This document shows, in pieces, positions 43,824 through 53,450 of a stretch of 64,000 bases of DNA. Each line of letters opens with the position of its first letter. Position 1 is the first letter of the stretch. Source of the DNA: Hassallia sp050875635 (GTDB lineage: Bacteria > Cyanobacteriota > Cyanobacteriia > Cyanobacteriales > Nostocaceae). The stretch is from NCBI RefSeq assembly GCF_050875635.1, contig NZ_JBPAOH010000027.1, positions 4,301 to 68,300 of the forward strand, written 5' to 3'. The translations under genes and the position numbers were made by a program. The notes beneath the pieces were generated by a model, which was given only the letters and a program-made list of their open reading frames with translations, did no database searches and was not told the DNA's origin.

Positions 43824-44906
43824 GTGCAAAATAGCATGTCAGTGGCAGAATTGAATCCATATATACAACGAAACCAGCCACGACCGATCCGCATAGGCGT
43901 GATTGGGGTGGGTAATATGGGACAACATCACACGCGTGTACTCAGTTCAATGAAAGACGTTGAACTGGTCGGGGTGTCAGATATTAATGTTGAGCGAGGG
44001 TTAGAAACCGCCAGTAAATATAAGGTGCGTTTCTTTGAAGATTACTGTGACTTGCTGCCTCATGTAGATGCAGTTTGTGTCGCGGTTCCCACCCGCTTGC
44101 ATTATGCCGTCGGCATCAACTGTCTTTTGGCAGGAATTCATGTTTTGATGGAAAAGCCGATCGCTGCGAGCATTTCTGAGGCAGAATCCTTAGTAAATGC
44201 CGCTGCTGAATCTCAATGTATCCTGCAAGTAGGTCACATTGAGCGCTTTAGTCCAGCTTTCCAAGAATTGAGCAAAGTGCTGAAAACAGAGGAAGTGCTG
44301 GCTCTAGAAGCTCACCGCATGAATCCTTACTCAGACCGGGCAAACGATGTGTCAGTTGTGTTGGATCTGATGATCCACGACATTGACCTACTTTTAGAAT
44401 TAGCCGCATCCCCAGTAGTGAAGTTGACGGCTAGTGGTAGTCGCGCCCAAGACTCTGGCTATTTAGATTATGTCACAGCTACCTTGGGGTTTGCTAATGG
44501 CATTGTCGCTACCCTCACAGCCAGCAAAATCACTCACCGTAAAATTCGCCGCATTTCTGCTCATTGCAAAAACTCGTTTACGGAAGCAGATTTTCTTAAA
44601 AATGAAATTTTGATTCATCGGCACAGTATTGCCAATTCAATGATGGATCATCGACAAGTCTTTTACAAGCAGGATGGTTTAATAGAACAAGTCTACACCA
44701 GTAATATTGATAAGTTGGGTGCAGAATTAGAGCATTTTGTCAACTGCGTACATGGTGGCAATCAACCTTCAGTTGGTGGCGAACAAGCGCTAAAAGCTCT
44801 CAGATTAGCAAGTTTAATTGAACAAATGGCTTTGGAAGATAAAGTTTGGAATCCATTAGAGTGGCAATCTGAACATTTAGTGCAATCATTGTCTCCTACA
44901 GTTTAA
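43824..44906 (+). CDS. Gfo/Idh/MocA-family oxidoreductase
   Basis: An NAD(P)-dependent oxidoreductase of about 360 residues. The Rossmann motif GVIGVGNMGQHH lies near residue 26, the cofactor-adjacent EKPIA motif near residue 109, and the C-terminal domain has the typical IHDIDLLLELA and GYLDYVTATLGFANGIVATLTASK stretches. It may act on a sugar or inositol derivative; biliverdin reductase belongs to the same superfamily but I see no specific support. The frame opens at TTG 43800; GTG at 43824 has a GAGGAG ribosome-binding site nine bases upstream and is preferred over the ATG at 43836. Confidence 0.88.
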   Translation: MQNSMSVAELNPYIQRNQPRPIRIGVIGVGNMGQHHTRVLSSMKDVELVGVSDINVERGLETASKYKVRFFEDYCDLLPHVDAVCVAVPTRLHYAVGINCLLAGIHVLMEKPIAASISEAESLVNAAAESQCILQVGHIERFSPAFQELSKVLKTEEVLALEAHRMNPYSDRANDVSVVLDLMIHDIDLLLELAASPVVKLTASGSRAQDSGYLDYVTATLGFANGIVATLTASKITHRKIRRISAHCKNSFTEADFLKNEILIHRHSIANSMMDHRQVFYKQDGLIEQVYTSNIDKLGAELEHFVNCVHGGNQPSVGGEQALKALRLASLIEQMALEDKVWNPLEWQSEHLVQSLSPTV

Positions 44907-44960
44907 AAGGTAAAAGGTAAAAGGTAGAAGGTAGAAATAACTTTTACCTTTTACTTTTTT
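44907..44960 (+). terminator. A/T-rich hairpin after the oxidoreductase gene
   Basis: AAAAGGTAAAAGGT arms pair with ACCTTTTACTTTTTT around a GAAGGTAGAAATAAC loop, and the right arm ends in a T-run, so an intrinsic terminator is likely. Confidence 0.7.
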
Positions 44961-45108
44961 TTGGCTTCGTGTTATTAAGGCGGAAAGTGCAAATTTTATT
45001 GCCGCATCAAAATATTTAAACTCTGACAAAAGTAAATTATTAATTATTAATAAATATTAAGTTTAATTTAGCAATTAAACAGCTGTAGTAATTTTAGGAG
45101 TTGACTTC

Positions 45109-45723
45109 ATGGGAGATTGGATCAAAAATACGATTGAATCCCTAGGTTACTTGGGAATAGCGGCGCTGATGTTTGTGGAAAATCTTTTTCCCCCAATACC
45201 TTCAGAACTAATCATGCCACTGGCGGGATATAGTGCGAATCTACCAGGAGCAAAACTCAACGTTATTGGCGTGTTTTTTGCGGGGCTATGTGGTTCTGTA
45301 TTGGGAGCATTAGTTTGGTACTACCCAGGCAAATTTTTGGGCGAAGAGCGTTTGAAAGCTTTGGCTGACAAGTACGGCAAGTGGATAACTGTATCTAGCA
45401 AAGATATCACTAAGGCAAAACGCTGGTTTGATAGGCAAGGTAGCAAAGCGGTGTTGATTGGTCGCCTTGTGCCGGGAGTCCGCACATTAATTTCTGTGCC
45501 CGCAGGCATTAGCAATATGCCGTTGTTGCCTTTCCTATTTTACACAACTTTGGGTAGCGCTGCTTGGGTAGGTTTGCTAACATACTCTGGATACGTGTTG
45601 GGTAGTCAATACGAACTTGTGGACAAGTACCTTGCGCCTGTATCTAAAATCGTGCTTGGGTGTCTTGCTCTGGCATTTATTTTTTGGGTAGTCAAACGCA
45701 AGCGAAAAAACAGGAGAAAATGA
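45109..45723 (+). CDS. DedA-family membrane protein
   Basis: A 204-residue inner-membrane protein of the DedA/SNARE-associated family, members of which act as lipid scramblases or flippases, including for undecaprenyl phosphate. The family motifs ENLFPPIPSELIMPLAGY (about 25-42) and GRLVPGVRTLISVPAG (about 121-136) are intact, with about five hydrophobic segments and a basic C-terminus (KRKRKNRRK). A TTTAGGAGTTGAC stretch precedes the ATG. It lies upstream of the ParM-like gene on the same strand but about 200 bases away. Confidence 0.93.
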   Translation: MGDWIKNTIESLGYLGIAALMFVENLFPPIPSELIMPLAGYSANLPGAKLNVIGVFFAGLCGSVLGALVWYYPGKFLGEERLKALADKYGKWITVSSKDITKAKRWFDRQGSKAVLIGRLVPGVRTLISVPAGISNMPLLPFLFYTTLGSAAWVGLLTYSGYVLGSQYELVDKYLAPVSKIVLGCLALAFIFWVVKRKRKNRRK

Positions 45724-45931
45724 CAACAAGAGCGCTAATTGTGTAATAGCAAGCGTGAAGAGTGCCAAAAATTCGCCTACATTATCCTAAATAATGTTAA
45801 CTTTTTTAACGCATTAAGTAATTCTTGGCGTATTTCTGGCAACACCAAACGCAAGCAAAAGTTTCTGCTTGACGCATTTTTGTAAGATGAGCATGATAAC
45901 TTTTAAAGCTAAGTAAAGACTAGGAGCTTTC

Positions 45932-47089
45932 ATGACAGACCAACCTTCCGCCGCTACTCCAATGAATGCCGCTGCTATCCCCATGAATAGAGTGTCGGCA
46001 TCTACCCCGCTAAATGCTGCTAATAATGTTCCCAAGCCAGGTATAGGTATGGTTACAGGGAAAGCGATTCTTAGTGTTGATTTAGGTAGAACTTCCACCA
46101 AGACTTGTGTAAGTCGCGAACCGAACAATGTGATGTTCGTGCCCGCTAACGTCAAGCAAATGACTATGGAACAGGTGCGTGGAGGCGTTTTTGAGGCACG
46201 CGCTACTGACCCGTTAATGGATCTGTGGCTGGAATATCAAGGTAATGGCTATGCTGTTGGTCAACTAGCAGCAGATTTTGGAGCAAATCTCGGAGTCGGT
46301 CAATCTAAGGTTGAAGATGCACTGGTAAAAGTTTTGGCTTGTGCCGGCTACTTCAAGCTGAAAGATGAAATCTCAGTTATTCTCGGTCTGCCTTTTCTTT
46401 CTTTAGAGCAATTTGAAAAAGAAAAAGCACAACTGATCAGTCAGGTAGGTGGTCCCCATGTGATGAACTTCCGAGGGGAATCTGTGAACCTGAATGTTAG
46501 CAAGGTTTGGGTAATGCCAGAAGGCTATGGCAGTCTTTTATGGTGTGAAGCTCAACCGAAAAAAGGACCGGGTGTTCCAGATTTTACCAAAGTTTCGGTG
46601 GCGATCGTCGATATCGGACATCAAACTATCGATTGTTTAATGGTGGATAACTTCCGTTTCGCTCGCGGTGCTTCTAAGAGCGAAGACTTTGCGATGAGCA
46701 AGTTTTATGAAATAGTCGCCAAAGAGATTGAAGGAGCGGATAGTCAGTCTCTAGCGTTAATTTCAGCTGTGAACAAGCCCAAAGGCGATCGCTTTTATCG
46801 TCCAAAAGGTGCCAGCAAGCCAACTAACCTAGATGATTTTCTCCCCAACCTGACAGAGCAGTTTTCTCGTCAGATATGCGATCGCGTGCTAGCATGGCTA
46901 CCAGAACGCGTTACTGATGTGATTCTCACTGGCGGTGGTGGTGAGTTCTTCTGGGAAGATATGCAACGACTGCTCAAAGATGCGAAAATTAATGCCCACC
47001 TAGCTGCTCCCTCTCGCCAAGCTAACGCTTTGGGGCAGTATATTTATGGAGAAGCACAGATTTCTTCCAGTCGCTCCGCTAGGGCTTAA
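45932..47089 (+). CDS. ParM/StbA-like actin-family ATPase
   Basis: A 385-residue actin-fold protein of the ParM/Alp type, which polymerise to move DNA or other cargo. A Pro/Ala/Asn-rich N-terminal tail (1-40) precedes phosphate-1 LSVDLGRTSTKTC (about 47-59), phosphate-2 AIVDIGHQTIDCL (about 224-236) and the adenosine-binding motif ILTGGGGEFF (about 331-340). An AGGAGC ribosome-binding site precedes the ATG. The next gene, six bases on, encodes a small ribbon-helix-helix-like coiled-coil protein, giving the parM-parR gene order. It appears chromosomal here, judging by the housekeeping neighbours. No clear centromere-like iterons are visible upstream. Confidence 0.85.
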   Translation: MTDQPSAATPMNAAAIPMNRVSASTPLNAANNVPKPGIGMVTGKAILSVDLGRTSTKTCVSREPNNVMFVPANVKQMTMEQVRGGVFEARATDPLMDLWLEYQGNGYAVGQLAADFGANLGVGQSKVEDALVKVLACAGYFKLKDEISVILGLPFLSLEQFEKEKAQLISQVGGPHVMNFRGESVNLNVSKVWVMPEGYGSLLWCEAQPKKGPGVPDFTKVSVAIVDIGHQTIDCLMVDNFRFARGASKSEDFAMSKFYEIVAKEIEGADSQSLALISAVNKPKGDRFYRPKGASKPTNLDDFLPNLTEQFSRQICDRVLAWLPERVTDVILTGGGGEFFWEDMQRLLKDAKINAHLAAPSRQANALGQYIYGEAQISSSRSARA

Positions 47090-47094
47090 AACTG

Positions 47095-47604
<510 letters not shown>

Positions 47605-47641
47605 ACAGTCATCAGGTGTTGAGCAGAAAATGTCAATAAAC

Positions 47642-47669
47642 ATCCTTAATAGTAATTACTATTAAGGAT
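47642..47669 (+). terminator. Perfect 28-base palindrome with T-run
   Basis: ATCCTTAATAGTAA and its exact complement TTACTATTAAGGAT, followed by GTTAATTTTTTTAG. It should end the parM-parR-like transcript. Confidence 0.8.
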
Positions 47670-47754
47670 TGTTAATTTTTTTAGATAAGATTTATAGACA
47701 ATTGATGGTATGTGGGTAAGTGTAAAATTGCGCTTTATCGCCCTTAAGCGCTTT

Positions 47755-47832
47755 AGCCTGGGGCTATACATGCGAAAAGCCTACCTAGCCTGTAGCAACG
47801 TTACGCACGGCGAACGTAGGCTAGTTAGGCGT
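47755..47832. repeat. Hairpin repeat related to 24788
   Basis: CCTGGGGCTATACATGCG matches the CTGGGGCTATACGAACG block at 24809, and CCTACCTAGCCTG pairs loosely with AGGCTAGTTAGGC across it. Dispersed extragenic palindrome. Confidence 0.55.
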
Positions 47833-47909
47833 ATTTTCATAGATAAAGTGTTAGTAAACTGCAAGTTATCGGGTAAAATTACTTAGTAACAGATTTGAAA
47901 CTATAACTT

Positions 47910-48311
47910 ATGGAGCCTGTATCATTGACGGCTGGGGCGATCGCTACTCTGGTTTTAACCAAAGCTATTGAAAAGACAGGTGAAAAGCTAGGAGAAAAGG
48001 CGCTGGAGAAAGGCAAAGAGTTAATGCAATTGCTGAAGCGCAAGTCTCCAAATACCGCAAGTGCCATAGAACTGGCTGCACAACGTCCAGAATTAACACA
48101 ACAACAGCCAGAGGATTATGGTATAGAGGTTTTGCAGGCAAAATTAGAGGAATCTGCTAAGGTTAATCCTGAAGTTGCTCAAGCAGTCCAAGCTGTAGCA
48201 GATGTTGTCAAGTCTCAACCTGCCAGCGTTCAAAATTTTACGAAATTAGCAGAAAAAATTGGGATGGTTGTACAGGGAGGTACAATTCATAACCCAACAA
48301 TAAATATATGA
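47910..48311 (+). CDS. Unknown protein 1 of a three-gene cassette
   Basis: A 133-residue protein. The N-terminus (EPVSLTAGAIATLVLTKAIE, then KTGEKLGEKALEKGKELMQLL) is a hydrophobic patch followed by an amphipathic Lys/Glu helix; the C-terminus is Gly/Asn/Ile-rich (VVQGGTIHNPTINI). I remember similar N-termini on cyanobacterial proteins in conflict-type loci but cannot name a domain. Its stop TGA (48309-48311) overlaps the ATG of gene 2 (48308) as ATGA, so genes 1 and 2 were once coupled. Starts with ATG at 47910. Confidence 0.7.
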   Translation: MEPVSLTAGAIATLVLTKAIEKTGEKLGEKALEKGKELMQLLKRKSPNTASAIELAAQRPELTQQQPEDYGIEVLQAKLEESAKVNPEVAQAVQAVADVVKSQPASVQNFTKLAEKIGMVVQGGTIHNPTINI

Positions 48312-48713
48312 CTACAAAATCCTGAGCAGCGCCGGAAAAAAGCAAAACTTAGCTTTGATTGCTTAATTAAAAAGGTTAAAAAAGAATTTAGCTTTCTAGA
48401 GGATTTAGATCCATACGAAGCCGGAAATCTTTGGAATTGTTTGGTAATAGATCAATCCGGAAAATTTGATTTTATGGATCTTGAAATACAAATTTTGAGA
48501 TTGGTGGTTGGCTATTGCTGCTACTATTCTCATGGATTTAGTTTACCACCACCAGCAAATGATTTAAATATTCTTGAAAGCGAAAAAGAATATTTCGCTC
48601 TAATAAAAAAGCTGTCTACATCAGGAGATTTAAGAAAAGAAAATCGTCAACATAAGCTTAGTTCTATAATTAAAAATAAACAATTAAAAAAAATTATCAT
48701 CTCAATGGAATGA
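48308..48713 (+). pseudogene. Unknown protein 2 of the cassette, one-base frameshift
   Basis: The ATG at 48308 reads MTTKS and stops at 48323-48325. Removing one A from the run at 48316-48319 restores MTTNPEQRRKKAKLSFDCLI, then KKVKKEFSFLEDLDPYEAGN and so on to ISME, about 134 residues, ending at 48711-48713. The downstream part is clearly coding (LWNCLVIDQSGKFDFMDLEI). The frameshift is in a short A homopolymer, so it may be real decay, a sequencing error or slippage-dependent expression. No domain recognised. It starts four bases inside gene 1 and ends four bases before gene 3. Confidence 0.7.
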
Positions 48714-48717
48714 AGTA

Positions 48718-49893
48718 ATGTATTTAAATGATACTGAAAAACGAAGACTGATTCGAGAATATTTCAAATATCGAAAAGCATTGGAATCACTTTCATGGTT
48801 GGAAGATGAATCAATATTTGAATATCATAATTTGAATCATGTTATTTCAGAATTTATTGAGGAGAGTTGCAGGGATTTATGGCAATCAATCATTCAACGA
48901 AGATTTCCGAGAAAAGGTATATGGCTTTGTATAGGTTTTTTAACTTTAGTAAGATTAGGATATTCTTTAACCAGAGGAATAATAGAATTTTTTAATACAC
49001 TTTTAATCAGCAATCTTATATTTCTATTTGTTGGTATAGCAATTGTTATTTATCTATTGCCAAAATTGAAGTTAAGAAAGGTCATATATAAATTATATAG
49101 AGATAATCTCCCTCGCTCTCAAGTTACGGATGAGCAGATTATTGAATGGTTAAATGAAGATATATATAACCTTATAAAAATAAGTTTATTGGAGCTAAAT
49201 ATAGATGACAATGGGAGGCATCTTGAGAAAATCAAAAATAAATTAAGAGTTGAAGATTTAGAAGATGATGAATTAGAAGAATATGAAATCAATTCAAGAA
49301 AGAAGCAAAACTTACTTCAGCAAAGTCCAATATGGCTAAAATCTGGACGTGATGAAAAAAGTTTAAAGTCTATGATTCAAATAGATAACTCTCGTATTGC
49401 ATCTGACAAACAAAGACTTTTGATATCTCCAGGAGATTTTCAGAGTGTAACAACTACTGATGGCAGGAAAAGAATATACGGTGTATATGAGTTTATAGTA
49501 ATCTTTCTATGCAAAAACTTTTTATCATACTACAGATGCCATTGGAATTTCATGAGAGGTGTCTCTAGAAATGATGAAATGTGTGAATATCTGTATGACA
49601 GTATTGTTTCGGTTAAAATTAGAGAAAGAGCATCTTCTAATATAATCGATAGTACATTAAAGAAGAGAGTTTATAGTGAGTTCATATCTATCACCACTAA
49701 AGACGGTAAAGAAGTTGAATTTAAAATAGAACAAGGAAAAAAATTATCTTCTAATACTTGTTATCGCTCACCCGCTAAATCGGCAGTCAAAGCTATCCGG
49801 CGAATGCTAAGACAGCGGCGAATCGATGTTTTGAGAGTAGAACAAGAAGATAGCCAAGCATATTTAAATGATATGGATTGGGATGATGAGTAA
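48718..49893 (+). CDS. Unknown membrane protein 3 of the cassette
   Basis: A 391-residue protein with two close membrane segments (about residues 66-84, GIWLCIGFLTLVRLGYSL, and 93-113, LLISNLIFLFVGIAIVIYLL), leaving a 60-residue helical N-terminus and a 270-residue C-terminal soluble part on the same side. The C-terminal part is charged and ends DMDWDDE; a stretch VYEFIVIFLCKNFLSYYRCHW near 262-282 is hydrophobic. Strongly A/T-rich coding DNA unlike the neighbouring housekeeping genes. ATG at 48718, four bases after gene 2. No family recognised. Confidence 0.72.
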   Translation: MYLNDTEKRRLIREYFKYRKALESLSWLEDESIFEYHNLNHVISEFIEESCRDLWQSIIQRRFPRKGIWLCIGFLTLVRLGYSLTRGIIEFFNTLLISNLIFLFVGIAIVIYLLPKLKLRKVIYKLYRDNLPRSQVTDEQIIEWLNEDIYNLIKISLLELNIDDNGRHLEKIKNKLRVEDLEDDELEEYEINSRKKQNLLQQSPIWLKSGRDEKSLKSMIQIDNSRIASDKQRLLISPGDFQSVTTTDGRKRIYGVYEFIVIFLCKNFLSYYRCHWNFMRGVSRNDEMCEYLYDSIVSVKIRERASSNIIDSTLKKRVYSEFISITTKDGKEVEFKIEQGKKLSSNTCYRSPAKSAVKAIRRMLRQRRIDVLRVEQEDSQAYLNDMDWDDE

Positions 49894-50188
49894 TTATTTA
49901 TAATAATTTATTAGAAGTATCTACGGGTTAATCGCTCCAAAAAATACTATTACTATCTGTTTTGGATAAGAGCAAGACAAGGGATAATAGTCTGACTATA
50001 AATCGGTTTCTATTACGTTAAGCATCCTTAACCGAACTTAATTTTTATCGCACTTCTAGGAACACATTTACTCACATTTGTGTCCTAATTGATTAGGGCT
50101 AACTCTATTTTTTATATACTTAATTGTTTTTTTACATAAAAAGATGTATAAATGCTAGAATTCACAGTTGGAAAGTTAGGATACCTCA

Positions 50189-51628
50189 ATGCCAGTTGTA
50201 GCTAGCGAAATCAAGTTTGGTACAGACGGCTGGCGGGGCGTGATTGGTGATGAATTCACCTTTGAACGCCTCGCTTTAGTCGCACCAATTGCAGCGCAAG
50301 TATTATTTAACACGTATAATTCAACGGTGAATAGCCCGACAATTATTGTCGGTTACGATCGCCGATTTATGGCGGAAGATTTCGCCCGTGCTGTTGCTGA
50401 TAGTGTCACGAAGATCGGATTTGATGTATTATTGAGCGAAACCTTTGCCCCAACTCCGGCTTTTAGCTGGGCGGCAAAACAACTCAATGCGTTGGGTGCG
50501 CTGGTAATTACAGCAAGTCATAATCCGGGAAAATATTTGGGCTTAAAAGTCAAGGGGGCTTTTGGGGGATCGGTGCCGCCAGAAGTAACCCATGAGATAG
50601 AAGCGCTTTTGTCTGATAAAGTGCAAACTGCTGCAACTCCAGGCAAAATCGAAATGTTCAACCCTTGGGGCAGTTATTGTCAAGGGCTTGAAGGCAAAGT
50701 TGATATTGCCAAGATTCGAGAGGCGATAAATTCAGGTAAACTGACGGTATTCGCCGATGTGATGCATGGAGCTGCATCTGGTGGATTGGCGATGCTGCTA
50801 GGAAATCAAGTAAAAGAAATAAATAGCGATCGCGATCCGCTTTTTGGTGGTGGTGCCCCAGAACCGTTACCCAAATACATGAAGCGTCTATTTGAAGTGA
50901 TGAAGACGCACCGCGAAAGCAATCAAGGTTTGACGGTAGGATTAGTATTTGATGGAGATTGCGATCGCATTGCCAGTGTAGATGGTGAAGGTAACTTCCT
51001 CAGTTCACAAGTATTAATCCCAATATTAATCGACCACTTAACCTTAAGGCGCGGTTTTAAAGGCGAAATAGTCAAAACTGTTAGTGGTTCTGACTTAATT
51101 CCCCGCGTTGCTGCACTGCACAAGTTATCAGTATTTGAAACAGCAGTTGGTTACAAATACATCGCCGATCGCATGTTAGTATCGCAAGTATTACTAGGCG
51201 GCGAAGAATCAGGCGGAATTGGTTATGGTAGCCATATTCCCGAACGCGATGCACTGCTATCAGCATTATACGTGCTAGAGGCAATTGTTGAATCAAAACT
51301 GGATTTAGGCGATTATTACCGTCATTTGCAAGAACAAGCTGGTTTTGATTCGGCATACGATCGCATTGATTTACCTCTAGCAAGTATGGATGTGCGATCG
51401 CGTCTTTTGCAACAACTGCAAAAAGAACCTTTAACAGAAATTGCCGGACTTGCAGTCATTGATTGTCAAACAATCGACGGCTACAAGTTCCGTTTAGCTG
51501 ATAATAGTTGGTTGATGATTCGTTTCAGCGGAACTGAACCAGTTTTACGTCTATACTGCGAAGCGCCAACACTCGAACAAGTGCATCAAACTCTCGCTTG
51601 GGCGAAAGATTGGGCGAATTCTGTTTAA
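50189..51628 (+). CDS. Phosphohexomutase (phosphoglucomutase/phosphomannomutase)
   Basis: An enzyme that moves phosphate between C1 and C6 of glucose or mannose. The phosphoserine loop TASHNPGKYLG (about 111-121), the metal loop FDGDCDRIASVDG (about 253-265), the sugar loop GGEESGGIGYG (about 338-348) and the C-terminal RFSGTEPVLRLY phosphate loop are all present, so it should be active. At 479 residues it is of the bacterial PGM/PMM type. The ATG at 50189 starts MPVVASEIKFGTDGWRG, the normal N-terminus. Upstream 49894-50188 is A/T-rich and holds no gene. Confidence 0.95.
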   Translation: MPVVASEIKFGTDGWRGVIGDEFTFERLALVAPIAAQVLFNTYNSTVNSPTIIVGYDRRFMAEDFARAVADSVTKIGFDVLLSETFAPTPAFSWAAKQLNALGALVITASHNPGKYLGLKVKGAFGGSVPPEVTHEIEALLSDKVQTAATPGKIEMFNPWGSYCQGLEGKVDIAKIREAINSGKLTVFADVMHGAASGGLAMLLGNQVKEINSDRDPLFGGGAPEPLPKYMKRLFEVMKTHRESNQGLTVGLVFDGDCDRIASVDGEGNFLSSQVLIPILIDHLTLRRGFKGEIVKTVSGSDLIPRVAALHKLSVFETAVGYKYIADRMLVSQVLLGGEESGGIGYGSHIPERDALLSALYVLEAIVESKLDLGDYYRHLQEQAGFDSAYDRIDLPLASMDVRSRLLQQLQKEPLTEIAGLAVIDCQTIDGYKFRLADNSWLMIRFSGTEPVLRLYCEAPTLEQVHQTLAWAKDWANSV

Positions 51629-51731
51629 CAAAGTGTAGTAGCATAGATAAATATGCCTATGCTACTACAATTGTTAGTTTAGTTTGCTAACAGGGAATCC
51701 TAAAGCAAACACCAGCTTAGGAGTGATTATT

Positions 51732-52316
51732 ATGGAGTTAAACAACTTCAGCCTTAGTATTTCACCAGGAACTGAATTATCTGGAGGTTATGTGCAGCTA
51801 GAACATAACACCCAGTACAAGGTAGTTTTGGCTAATCAGCGTGCTATGCGTTGTGATGCCAAGCTCGAAATTGATGGCAAGCATGTGGGAACGTGGCGAC
51901 TTGAAGAGTATGATTCAATTGTGCTGGAACGTCCGGCACATGATACCGGACGATTTACGTTTTATAAATTGGGAAGTGCTGAGGCTGCCAAAGCTGGTAT
52001 TAGTAAAGAGAATGCCAATCTTGGTTTAGTCAAAGTTACCTTTACTCCAGAGCATCAAGTTCAAACACGCACATCACCAGCTTACAGTTCACCTCCAGTA
52101 ACAAGAGGAACGATAGAAGAAGGCACAACACGTTCCTTTAGTGCTGGTGGTACAGGATTATCTGGTGAGAGTAAGCAGCAATTTGGCAATGCGACTGCAA
52201 TTGATTACGATTATTCACAAGCTACTGTAATTCACCTGCGGTTAGTAGCAAGAGTTGACGAACCCCGTCCTTTGACACCGTTATCGAATCCAGTACCCCC
52301 ACCAATTCACTTGTAG
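51732..52316 (+). CDS. Hypothetical protein
   Basis: A 194-residue protein of no family I recognise. It is rich in beta-type sequence (SLSISPGTELSGGYVQLEHNTQYKVVLANQRAMRCDAKLEIDGKHVGTW, given in pieces), with a Ser/Thr/Gly linker and a second beta segment (ATVIHLRLVARVDEP). It has the look of a small beta-sandwich protein with a proline-rich tail (PLSNPVPPPIHL). The frame opens at a TTG (51684), but the ATG at 51732 has AGGAGTG upstream at a proper distance. It ends ten bases before rdgB and could share its transcript. Confidence 0.65.
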   Translation: MELNNFSLSISPGTELSGGYVQLEHNTQYKVVLANQRAMRCDAKLEIDGKHVGTWRLEEYDSIVLERPAHDTGRFTFYKLGSAEAAKAGISKENANLGLVKVTFTPEHQVQTRTSPAYSSPPVTRGTIEEGTTRSFSAGGTGLSGESKQQFGNATAIDYDYSQATVIHLRLVARVDEPRPLTPLSNPVPPPIHL

Positions 52317-52326
52317 AAAAACGACG

Positions 52327-52902
52327 ATGACAAGACTTGTGGTTGCAACCTCAAATCCCGGTAAGTTGCGGGAAATGCAAGCTTACCTGGCTGATTTAGG
52401 TTGGGAATTGACTTTAAAACCTGAGGAATTGGAAGTTGAGGAGACAGGGGACACCTTTGCTGCAAACGCTTGTTTAAAAGCCTCTCAGGTGGCTAATTCG
52501 ACAGGAAATTGGGCGATCGCCGATGACTCTGGTTTGCAAATTGATGCTCTTGGTGGGGCACCCGGAGTGTATTCTGCACGTTATGGCAAAACTGACTCTG
52601 AACGCATTGCCAGGGTATTGAGAGAATTGAAGGACGAACCGAATCGGCAAGCGCAATTTGTGTGTGCGGTGGCGATCGCTCGTCCAGATGGAGCGGTGGC
52701 GCTACAATCTGAAGGTGTTTGTCGTGGCGAAATTCTCGAATCCCCCCGTGGTAATGGTGGTTTCGGCTACGATCCAATTTTTTATGTTCCAGAAAAACAA
52801 TTAACCTTTGCCGAGATGACAGCAGACTTGAAACGGTCAATTAGTCATCGAGGCAAAGCAATTGAGGCTTTACTTCCCCAACTGAAGAAAGTTAGGAGTT
52901 AA
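52327..52902 (+). CDS. rdgB: dITP/XTP pyrophosphatase RdgB (HAM1 family)
   Basis: A house-cleaning enzyme that hydrolyses non-canonical purine triphosphates such as dITP and XTP to monophosphates. The family motifs are SNPGKLREM (9-17), the metal/substrate block DDSGLQIDALGG (about 66-77), VYSARYG, GFGYDPIF and the C-terminal SHRGKAIEAL. 191 residues, normal length. The end of the gene overlaps a tandem duplication: the stop codon lies inside the first copy of an 86-base repeat. Confidence 0.95.
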   Translation: MTRLVVATSNPGKLREMQAYLADLGWELTLKPEELEVEETGDTFAANACLKASQVANSTGNWAIADDSGLQIDALGGAPGVYSARYGKTDSERIARVLRELKDEPNRQAQFVCAVAIARPDGAVALQSEGVCRGEILESPRGNGGFGYDPIFYVPEKQLTFAEMTADLKRSISHRGKAIEALLPQLKKVRS

Positions 52903-53058
52903 AAGTTATGAGTTATGAGTTATGAGCTGAAGAATATTTTTAATTCAAAACTCAAAGCCCAAAACTTTTAGAGAAAGTTAGGAGTTAAAAGTTATGAGTT
53001 ATGAGTTATGAGCTGAAGAATATTTTTAATTCAAAACTCAAAGCCCAAAACTTTTTAT
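52887..53058. repeat. Two tandem copies of an 86-base unit over the rdgB 3' end
   Basis: Copies at 52887-52972 and 52973-53058 are identical over about 80 bases (GAAAGTTAGGAGTTAAAAG ... CAAAGCCCAAAACTTTT). Copy 1 contains the last four rdgB codons and its stop. An inverted CTAACTCCTAA-type run follows to 53110. Confidence 0.88.
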
Positions 53059-53111
53059 TCCTAACTCCTAATTCCTAACTCTTAACTCTTAATTCCTAAC
53101 TCCTAACTTTT

Positions 53112-53450
53112 TTAAACTGCTTCTGTGTTCTTTTCCCCGGTACGAATGCGTACAACTTGCTCAACCGGTGAGATAAAAATCTTACCATCACCGATTTCAC
53201 CAGTGCGGGCAGCGGCGATAACTTTGTCTACCACCATATCAACTTGGCTGTCTTCTACGACAATTTCCACTTTGAGCTTTTGCAGAAACTCAACCGTGTA
53301 TTCAGAACCGCGATAGCGTTCGGTTTGACCTTTTTGCCGTCCGAAACCCCGGACTTCGGAAACGGTCATACCGACGATACCAGCGTTGACCAAAGCAATT
53401 TTCACTTCATCGAGCTTAAAAGGGCGAATAATCGCTTCTACTTTTTTCAT
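53112..53450 (-). CDS. glnB: Nitrogen regulatory protein PII
   Basis: The PII signal protein: a trimer that senses 2-oxoglutarate and ATP/ADP and controls nitrogen assimilation, in cyanobacteria through NAGK, PipX and others. The 112-residue protein matches the cyanobacterial form. The T-loop reads GQTERYRGSEYTVEF, with Ser49 (phosphorylated in cyanobacteria) and Tyr51. The ATP-binding RTGEIGDGKIF and C-terminal VVRIRTGE are present. The frame opens three codons earlier at 53459, but the ATG at 53450 gives the standard MKKVEAIIRPF. No PII partner genes are adjacent. Confidence 0.97.
   Translation of the reverse strand: MKKVEAIIRPFKLDEVKIALVNAGIVGMTVSEVRGFGRQKGQTERYRGSEYTVEFLQKLKVEIVVEDSQVDMVVDKVIAAARTGEIGDGKIFISPVEQVVRIRTGEKNTEAV

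Noticed and set aside
45724..45931. Centromere-like iterons upstream of the ParM-like gene
   Set aside because: Only a small CAAGCA...TGCTTG hairpin (about 45854-45873) and no tandem direct repeats were seen.
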